Below are positions 56,364-64,000 of a DNA stretch of 64,000 nt, piece by piece. This stretch comes from Meghimatium bilineatum (lineage: Eukaryota > Mollusca > Gastropoda > Stylommatophora > Philomycidae), in the NCBI GenBank assembly GCA_034231615.1, contig CM067298.1, forward strand, positions 34,230,127 through 34,294,126, given 5' to 3'. Numbering within the stretch: position 1 is the first letter of the stretch; each line of letters opens with the position of its first letter. Below the pieces are notes generated by a model. That model saw only the letters and a program-made list of their open reading frames with translations, did no database searches and was not told where the DNA came from. A program made the position numbers and the translations under genes.

Positions 56364-56989
56364 TTGAAAAATTTGAATAAGGTCATGGCTTATCCCACCT
56401 TCATGCTGATTACATTTAAACTCACTTCTTACTGACACTGAGACATGTCATACCTGACGCTGCAGAGACTCAGAATCCGTATAAACATGTGGGTTACACC
56501 TTAGCCAAAATGTTTGCAACATTCGACTAGTAATACTTACACAGATTTAATAATGACCGTCTATGGGAAGTGTAATAATGACAACAGTTTCAGACGTGCT
56601 TCTTTGTATTTCTTTGGTGTGTGCTGTAATGGCTAGAAAGTTCAGTTCTCATATTGGAGATGCTGTCACATGTGGGACAAGTATTATCAAAGTCGGATCT
56701 ATGTGCGCTTATTGCTCTGTCTATTGACCAGCACCCATTGACCAGCATTTAGCATCAAAACAAAATATTCCAGTGCCGCTGAAATGTAATGCGTCTTTAC
56801 GATATCAGAAGATTTGCTGATATTTCTGCTTCATATCTGTTTATATAAATGACATCTCTATACTCCATTCAGTAGGTAGAACCACGTTAGTTTAATTCAG
56901 TTGTAATTATTTTATATGTATTAGTGACGTTTTGTATGCTGCTATTGTTTAGTAAAAGGCTTAGCTACGCATCTATTTCTATGTAATAG
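56364..56989. other. Unassigned sequence
   Basis: No supported feature. The 15-mer tagtgacgttt-type sequence occurs at 56921 and 56985, the second at the LINE's 5' edge. Confidence 0.4.
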
Positions 56990-56995
56990 TGACGT

Positions 56996-58201
56996 TTGGA
57001 AGGCTTTTCTTGTTTAGTTCAGGATGATGGAGAGTTATCTGAAACCTTTCCTGTCTCAAATGGAGTAAAACAAGGATGTGTATTAGCACCTACCCTATTT
57101 AGCATCATGTTCTCTGCTATGTTGGATGATGCTTTCAGAGATCTAGACCTGGGAGTAAACATCACCTACCGCATAGACGGAAAATTGTTCAACCTTCGGT
57201 GGCATCGAGAAAAAAAAGTTAAATCACACACAATCAGGGATTTTCTATTAGCTGATGACTGTGCCCTAAATTCCAACTCTGGGGCTGATCTACAATGTAT
57301 TATAGACATATTCTCCAAAGCCTGTACCAACTTCTGGCTTACCATTAACACAGAGAAAACAGAAGTCATGTTACAACCAGTACTTGGCAAAATCTATCTC
57401 GAGCCCTGCATAAAGGTAAATGGTGTAGCACTGAAAGTTGTGAATAGATTCACATATCTAGGCAGTACGTTATCACAAAATGCCAACGTTGATGATGAAG
57501 TGTATACAAGGATCGCCAAAGCAAGCAGTACTTTCGGCAGATTGTACGCAAATGTTTGGCGTAGAAATGGCATTAACCCACAGACTAAGCTGAAAGTTTA
57601 CAGAGCAGTGGTACTTCCAGTGCTGCTATACGCTAGTGAAACATGGACTGTGTATAGACGTCATGTGAAAAAACTCAATCATTTTCATACAAATTGTCTC
57701 AGAAAAGTTATGAACATCAGATGGCAAGACAAGATTCCAGATACCACTGTCCTTGATAGAGCTGGTATCCCAAGCATTGACACGATCCTGATGCAGACAC
57801 AGATTCGTTGGGCAGGTCATTTGGTGCGTATGCCAGACCATCGTCTGCCAAAGATAAATCTCTAATGTGAGCTAGAGAAGGGTATACGATCTCAAGGTGG
57901 TCAAAGGAAGCGTTACAAGGACTCGTTAAAGGACTCACTGAAAGCCTTTGAAATAGACCACGATACATGGGAAGAACTTGCACAAAATAGATCTACATGG
58001 CGTTCTAAAATAAAAAAGAGCGCATCATCTTGTGAAAAGAAGAGAAATGCAGCAGCTCAACAGCGGAGAGCAGCTAGAAAGTCACGGATAGACCAAGATC
58101 CGTCTACAGTCGTTATTCCATGTCCAAACTGTCCAAGGACATTTACAGCTCGAATAGGGCTCATTAGCCATCTACGAACTCATAATCAAGGACATAACTA
58201 A
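56996..58201 (+). pseudogene. LINE Z reverse transcriptase C-terminal half with C2H2 finger
   Basis: 402 codons with one in-frame stop (TAA at 57863, after LPKINL). Order: FPVSNGVKQGCVLAPTLFS (RT motif B region), IRDFLLADDCALNS (motif C, both Asp present), RFTYLGSTLSQNANVDDEVY, KVYRAVVLPVLLYASETWTV (thumb), IRWAGHLVRMPDHRLPK, GGQRKRYKDSLKDSLKAFE, the Trp-containing NRSTWRSKIKKS, a basic AAQQRRAARKSR segment, and CPNCPRTFTARIGLISHLRT with its final His. The finger is C-X2-C-X12-H-X3-H (codons 58121, 58130, 58169, 58181). The N-terminal endonuclease and RT motif A are missing. Annotated from the first in-frame ATG only for convenience; the element has no start of its own. Confidence 0.9.
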
Positions 58202-58238
58202 AATTTAATTTTCAAAAGTGGATGTAGCAAATGGTCAT

Positions 58239-58252
58239 CATCACTTGTGATG
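58239..58252 (+). other. 3'-terminal LINE hairpin of copy Z
   Basis: CATCAC-TT-GTGATG followed by GACGAACAAC. Identical stem at 1555-1568 (minus), compensated stem at 54567-54580, decayed version at 41568-41580. Confidence 0.65.
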
Positions 58253-58261
58253 GACGAACAA

Positions 58262-58699
58262 CATTGTTTAATGAAAATCTTACAAAACTACTTACGTTTT
58301 CTTTTAAAATCAACAAAAGCGATTGTGAGAGGCTTTCATTAATTTTCTGCTGAGTGGTTATTATAATGCAGTGATAAAAATGGCTATTGATTATGAATCG
58401 ACATTACTGCACTTCAGTCAAATCCATTGGTGCTCAGTCTCCTCTATCAGAAGACGAGGTACTGCATACTGATGTTTCCCATAGCTTCCTTGATGACTCT
58501 GTTGTGCTTCTCATTCTGCCGCGCAAACGTCCAGCTCTTCTAGTTCCACATTTAATATCGAAACTCCTCAAATCTCAGCCTAGAGGATGGTTCATCAAGA
58601 TTGGTGTCCGAATTCAGCCGGCGCTCGTAACGTAGTTTCAGTACGCAATCAGTAACCATTGTCAACTATCCCTGCACCTATTGCAGAAATTATGTTATA
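58262..58699. other. Unassigned sequence
   Basis: An 82-codon plus-strand frame (58387-58635) has no recognisable domain. Confidence 0.4.
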
Positions 58700-60165
58700 T
58701 TTTTGGCCTATTATGCGAGGAGAGACGAGAAACTATTTTCCTTACTTCTCCTGCGAGTATTGCTGGACCCTAGCCGTTATCTTGTATGTTTATCTCAGGT
58801 CAATTGTCATCATAAAGTTCTTTGATATATTCTGACCATCTCTGTACTAAATGAACTTTTACCCATTAATACCTGTCCTGTCTTGAATTTTAGACACACT
58901 GTAACCGTTTGCTCTATTTTCCCTGTTATCACATAAATTTGTTTATGTAATAATGCTGTGTCTTGATTGTAATATGATTCTATTTACGTGCATTTCTGGT
59001 TAAGGCATATTTCTTTTGCTACTTTGCATTTCTCTCTTATCTCCTTATGTATTTTCTGATATTATTCTAACTAGTGTTTATTGCTTTCTTTAGGTGCTCA
59101 TAAATTCTAATATTTCATCTGTCATTTAATTTTTGTTTTGATGTATATTTTACTTTTGTTATTATCTCTTTAGATGTTTGGTTTATCGAATGTTTAGCAT
59201 GTCCCATTGATCTTCAATACTCTGAATATTTGCAATAGTATTGTATTTATTCTGTACAATTATGGTGTATATTTCTTTAATGTCAGCATCTGAATTCAAT
59301 AATGTTAAATCTAATTTCATATTTCATGGTGATCTCTTGATTTTTTTTAATATAATAAAAACATTTCCCCACCAATAATGATCACTGTTGCCTGGCCCAA
59401 TTTTCATAGATATAATGCTCCTTCTTTGTTCTTTAGAGACTAAAATGTAATCAATTTGATTCCGTGTACTATCTCCTGGGCTAAGGCATGTACAAGTCCT
59501 TCTTGGGTGTTGCTTGAACTATGTATCCCCAATTTTTAAATTATGTGATTGTGCCCACTCTATCAATGAGTCACCTCTTTTTTTATTAACCTATAAACCA
59601 AAACTATCAGTCGCATCCTTTATCTCTGTATCACCTACGTTTGCGTTAAAGTCCCCTATCACTATAGTTACTTCATGCTTTTTAAAGTTTCATTGCAATT
59701 TCTAGTTCTCCATAGAAATGTTCGATGTCCTCCTGTGAATTGCTTGATGTCTTTATACGCTTGTACAATCTTAAATCCAGTGGTTTTCCTGTTAGTTTCA
59801 CTAATATTACTCGATCTGATATTGCTATTAAACCCTTCACAGTTTTTCCTGTTTCTGTGTCTAATAATACGCCTACACCTCTCTCGTGTTTTTGTCCACC
59901 TGAGTATATGATTGTAAATGTATCTGATTGTATCTCTCCTGCCCCAGTACATCTCATTTCACTCATTCCTAAGATATTTACGTTCATTCTTTCCATTTCC
60001 TGTTTGCTGTCTAATTTGCCACTGTGCTAACGATCTGGCATTCCACGTTGCAATATTAACACTAATTACTGTAGGCCTGCTTCTTTGTGTCGCTATGACT
60101 TTCTTCTTTGAAGAATAATGCGGTTGTTTCCCGTCACTTTCCCTATCCAAATGAGGGATATACAT
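58700..60165 (-). mobile_element. LINE remnant: endonuclease domain and linker
   Basis: The minus strand starts MYIPHLDRESDGKQPHYSS and continues VISVNIATWNARSLA (N-terminal Asn motif), ERMNVNILGMSEMRCTGAG (Glu motif, SEMR), YSGGQKHERGVGVLLD, VVIGDFNANVGDTE, TCLSPGDSTRNQIDYILV and SDHYW (final Asp-His). All APE-type endonuclease motifs are visible, in several frames (59959-60165, 59682-59996 and others). Near 58850-58700 it passes into the pre-RT QRWSEYIKELY motif and then breaks off before the RT. It is unusual in the window for keeping the 5' part; its 3' truncation points to internal deletion. Confidence 0.85.
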
Positions 60166-61189
60166 TTATAACCACGACGTTGACAATAGTTTATGTCTCG
60201 ACAAATAGGTCCCCCTGCTCAGTTGCAGAGCTACCACTTATATCGGTGACTATTCGTTGCTTCCTTTCGGCAACAGTGGCGTCTAAACTCCGACTCGCGT
60301 AAATAACATGCAAGGTATATATAAATGAAGACGAAATAAATGCTGCTGTAGGACAATAATAATATGTCGTGTCAGTGGTGAGACGTTGTAAACTTGTGTG
60401 ATTTGTGGACGTTGTGAGGTATGATTCCATGACTATTCTGCATGTGAGAGTTAAGGACGAAAGAAAGCGAAAAGTATGGATTGATAATTGTAAACTCTGG
60501 TCAGAATTAAGATTCCTCATTCTCAAACAAGGAACTCAGAATAGACAGACATGGAAGGTAGTATATAATTTGTATATTTATTTCTTGTCTGCTCATCATT
60601 GCCCATCATTACACACTAGTTTTAGCTATAGTCTGTCGTGTCCCATTGAAAGGAAATATAAACCTGTGCTTTACGTGTCTAATTGTTGTTACGTTTCACG
60701 CAGTTACGTTGTATTGATTGTCATGTTGGTAGTATATAGTGATGTTTCCAAAGTGGGACCCCCTATGACCATGAAGGTTTATGGGTGTGTTGATGATCAT
60801 GCCATTCCTCATTATAATTAATTAAAGATGATATCGGGTTGATAGAAATATGAAAGAATGGATGTTTTAGAAAAAAACATCTTATATTAATATGAAGAAA
60901 TTACGACATCTGTACTAATTACTTGTGTGATGATAATATGTATGAAATGCTATAATGTTATTCGAGTGATATGATTAAAATTATATCTCGGTGATTATAA
61001 CAGTAGAGAATCTGATATCAGAGTCTGGAGATATGCCACGAAGATGAACTTACTATTTATCATACAGCGTGTGTGTTATAAAGTGTTACCAGTGATTTGA
61101 TTCGCAATATTTGATTAGCTTGTTCCAAGTTTTGACAGTTACAACGTGAACTAAAAATTAGAGAAAGATTGCTACATGTGAAATAAGAT
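60166..61189. other. Unassigned; possible 5' UTR of the minus-strand LINE
   Basis: The 60166-60530 stretch lies directly upstream of the endonuclease start and could be its 5' UTR (inference). Open frames at 60191-60526 (-) and 60405-60821 (+) overlap and have no recognisable domain. Confidence 0.35.
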
Positions 61190-61450
61190 GTCTACGAAAA
61201 GCAGCCAAACAGAATAAGAAGAGATCATGTGAGAAATGAAGACATTACAACAACTTTTGGAACAACATCTGTAGTCAATTATATTGAAATACAGAGACCT
61301 AAATGGTTAGGTCACTTAATGAGACTGAACGTGTATAGGCTAGCGGCAAGAGCATACAACATGAAAATGGAAATATTCAGATCCAGGAAAAGATCAAGAA
61401 GTGAGATTGAAGACAGTCAAACATACTGCACATACTTGCTCCACAACATT
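61190..61450 (+). mobile_element. LINE remnant: RT ORF tail
   Basis: The plus strand reads RNEDITTTFGTTSVVNYIEI, then QRPKWLGHLMRLNVYRLAAR, then AYNMKMEIFRSRKRSRSEIE. This is the post-thumb W.GHL.R......A..Y......RSRGRPR pattern with the GRPR part mutated. Confidence 0.7.
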
Positions 61451-61499
61451 AGCCTCTATTATACCATTTAAGGCCTGCCATCATAAAACTATGGTTATT

Positions 61500-61680
61500 G
61501 ACTATGTCAGGTGTACAATGTTCAGGTATGCCTAAAATGTAAAATATAATTACTTGATATTACATGTGTATTAAATTCAGATATGCCTAAAGCGTAAAAT
61601 ATAGTTAGATATGCGTTATTTATGAAATATAGCTACTTGATATTACAGGTGTATTTGATTCAGGCATGCGTAATTTTTTT
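61500..61680. repeat. Diverged tandem repeat, about 65-70 bp unit
   Basis: The segments ggtatgcctaaaatgtaaaat, then acttgatattacatgtgtat, recur two to three times with deletions. Confidence 0.7.
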
Positions 61681-61689
61681 AGCAAAAGA

Positions 61690-62050
61690 GCCTGAATGAA
61701 ACATAAAATTAACTGTAAAACTGATCTGAATGTTTACCTGGCTTACACCCTCTGCATACTTTTCTATAGTATGAAACATGGACAACTAATAGGCAACATG
61801 AGAAACAACTAAACAGCTTTCATATGCGGTTCTTGCGTATAATTCTTGGATTTATGTGGCAGGAAAAAATCACTAACACTAATGCATTAAAAATAGCAGA
61901 CAATACCAGAGTATTTTATATACTCTAAACAGATCCAGATGGTTGGGACACACTAGGAGAATGCAAGATGGTAGACTACTGAAAGATCTACTTTATGAAG
62001 ATATTAATTACAGTCTGGGAAAAGATTTTAGGGTTGTCCTCTACTTCGAT
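61690..62050 (+). mobile_element. LINE remnant: RT thumb and following segment
   Basis: The plus strand reads ETWTTNRQHEKQLNSFHMRF, then LRIILGFMWQEKITNTNALK, then IADNTRVFYIL. A frame change leads to the SRWLGHTRRMQDGRLLKDLL reading. The pattern matches ETWTVYRRHVKKLNHFHTNC and MPDHRLPK of copy Z but is a different family. Stops and a frameshift make it dead. Confidence 0.72.
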
Positions 62051-64000
62051 ACAATGTCTATGCAAACTTGATGTGAATAATACCGGCATTGATAGGTATC
62101 ATGGGAACAAAATGTTTTTAATCGTGTCACATGGATGAGAGCATCAGGAATACGATAATTTGATAGCAGTTAGTTCAAGAGCTACACCTATAAATATACA
62201 CATAATATCATCCGATAGCACAGGATGTATTTTCTAGTACCTGCTGTGAAAGAATTTGTGCTCCAAATTCGCCATATAATTTACATCCATCATCGCCACG
62301 GATCCTAGGTTATATTTCTTATAGCACAGTACTAACACTATCGTCGGGAAAGAGTTGGGTACCTACTATGGGTGTGATATCCCTTTCTATAATGTGATGT
62401 TTAGAGAGGAAGGCCTTCATTTTGCCATACTATGAGTGCAAAGTAAACTAAAGTGGTTTCAATGCTGAATATATCATATTAGGAAACAACACAATGTGAA
62501 ACCAGAACAAAAAATATATACCTTATACAAATTCCAAAAAAAATATTTGTATTGAAGCACATTTTGGCAAAAATGTTTTGACACATTTAAATACATGCAG
62601 AATATCATAAATATCATAACACGATTGAGCAATCAATCGAAGAATATTTGCCATTATAGGAAAGCAACGCTTAAAATTCTGCATACAAAATAATTCCAGG
62701 ATAATATGAGTGTTTGTTATAAATAAAACTACAACTTGTAATAGATGGTTAATTGAAGCTTCCCGTGTCCAGGCACAGGATGCATGACTAACAAATAAAA
62801 CATATTATGATCATGTCATGTGTACATTGTTATACTAACCTTACTGTGTCTGGTGATATTTCTATGACCACAATAATATATGCCATGGCAAAGCATAGAG
62901 ACAGAGAACACAAACTTCGGAATGTGTAAACATTTATGGTCTTAGTTGTTAAACTTGGCATTAACTGTGATGGTAAGCATAGTATTGTACAATCTACTTA
63001 AACCTTTACATAGTGGTTTGACAATTTCAATAGATTACGTTTGCTGTGCTCTCTTCAGGAACACTGATAATGACGGATACATTGAAGCCACTCAATTACT
63101 ATCTGATGAACAGCGTACTGCAATCAATCGATAGTTGCACTATAAGTGTAATAGCTGATTTAGTTACTGAAACTGTAATAGATGAAGCAGCTGTTATAAG
63201 AATTGAAATGGTTATAACTATATAGCAACACCATTGTATTCCAGTCAAGTTCATACGTGCTCATTCCTCCCTAGCACATGACTAAGGGTATCTGTGCTAA
63301 TCGTTCCTGTATCTAGCTGGTTAAACATTATCTTAACGGTGTACTGCATGATTCCATTCTACAGTTACTACACTTAATAGCGAGTTCTCCAAATCGCTGA
63401 ATAGATGTGTCATCAATGGTGATGTCTACATCAACTAGGCGCTCGAGAAGTAATTTCAGCAACATCGCCCTTTTACAATTTGTCATCGCCCAATATATGG
63501 ATGTCTTGGAAGCAAGCACGAGTATATTCGTATGTTCAGTGCAGAAGATCCACGCGATAATTGATAGTTTTGAATTGCCCAACGATGAAATCCAGTCCTA
63601 ACGACACATGACATTTTGGATCTTCCGAAGCATGGACTTGGAATGTGACACGGTGACTGTCTTATTGAGTATAATCCTAGAGAAGGAAGTCAAGACTGCA
63701 TACTGAATGCAATTTTTCTTCCTACTTTGCAGACTGTGGCCACTCTACGATCAGCGCTAACTATTACATCACAGCCGTTCATCATATTGCACATATCTGT
63801 CGGTGAACACATTGGCGTACTCATCTTCGGTTCTATTGGAAATCAATCAATCTATTTTAGAGCTTTACTTTAACTCAATTTCTATAATCCATGTCACGGA
63901 TAATTATAACATTGTGGAAACCTGTCATGGTCCCATCAATTACATGCCATTCACTATTTGGTAGTTAGAGATTGTGGCTACCTCCATTCTTGTTTTTTTC
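62051..64000. other. Unassigned sequence
   Basis: AT-rich. The minus-strand frame 63328-63582 (84 codons) and the neighbouring minus-strand readings to about 63830 are open-ish, but I could not assign them. One reading (HVSLGLDFIVGQFKTINY) recalls the end of a retropepsin, which is not enough for a call. Confidence 0.4.

Larger units (their letters stand above)
56990..58260 (+). mobile_element. LINE copy Z: RT motif B to 3' end, nearly intact
   Basis: 5' truncated between RT motifs A and B. The coding part runs to 58201, followed by a 3' UTR of about 60 bases that ends in a hairpin (58239-58252) and gacgaacaacattg. Other copies of the same family are at 1538-2670, 17255-18960 (interrupted) and 41564-42480, all on the minus strand. 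Confidence 0.9.

Noticed and set aside
60191-60821. 111- and 138-codon open frames on opposite strands
   Set aside because: They overlap, have no domain, and the minus one lies where a LINE 5' UTR is expected.
63328-63830. Possible protease-like or gene fragment on the minus strand
   Set aside because: One reading (HVSLGLDFIVGQFKTINY) recalls the end of a retropepsin, but the catalytic Asp motif is not seen and neighbouring frames are broken.

Overview
The window looks like gene-free, AT-rich nuclear DNA of an invertebrate animal. I see no host exon, tRNA gene, rRNA gene, operon or CRISPR array that I would defend. What can be recognised is decayed non-LTR retrotransposons (LINEs), several short-retroposon families, small inverted-repeat DNA transposons, and many micro- and minisatellites. 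The LINE flavour (APE-type endonuclease, reverse transcriptase with a C-terminal C2H2 finger, orphan RNase H pieces) and the density of SINEs and simple repeats would suit a mollusc, perhaps a cephalopod. That is an inference from general knowledge and was not tested.

Layout. 0-9 kb: LINE remnants, five copies of a GAA-tailed SINE ('SINE A'), a 9 x 40 bp satellite, a 58 bp array, a tRNA-like SINE and the first copy of a 1.1-1.3 kb retroposon ('family L'). 9-25 kb: consecutive minisatellites (46, 31 and 52 bp), an RNase H remnant, a second family L copy nested inside a LINE, a perfect 74 bp inverted repeat, and long trinucleotide, 30 bp and 29 bp arrays. 26-30 kb: two LINE tails joined head to tail, a hAT-like MITE and further LINE tails. 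30-34 kb: a cluster of four family L insertions and a 191 bp MITE. 34-50 kb: sparse, with MITEs, SINEs, an RNase H remnant and LINE tails. 51.5-58.3 kb: the two best LINEs. Copy Y (51,560-54,600) keeps endonuclease, RT and zinc finger but has frameshifts and one stop. Copy Z (56,990-58,260) is 5' truncated with a single stop from RT motif B to the end. 58.7-60.2 kb: an endonuclease-bearing LINE on the minus strand. 60-64 kb: LINE tails and unassigned sequence.

The strongest candidate for something undescribed is family L. Four long copies (7,916-9,017; 17,294-18,452; 30,429-31,592; 32,778-34,112) have no conserved ORF. Three have clear target-site duplications (11/12, 8/8 and 11/11 matches). 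All carry an internal tandem unit of about 106 bp whose copy number varies, and they end in short simple tails. Their 3' part is also found as solo fragments and resembles the 3' part of SINE A. Second is a 3'-terminal LINE hairpin that keeps its 6 bp stem and TT loop through compensating base changes between copies Y and Z. Third is the perfect 74 bp inverted repeat at 21,076-21,240.

Limits: all similarities were judged by eye against motifs and between copies within the window. Element boundaries without a stated target-site duplication are good only to about 10-30 bases.
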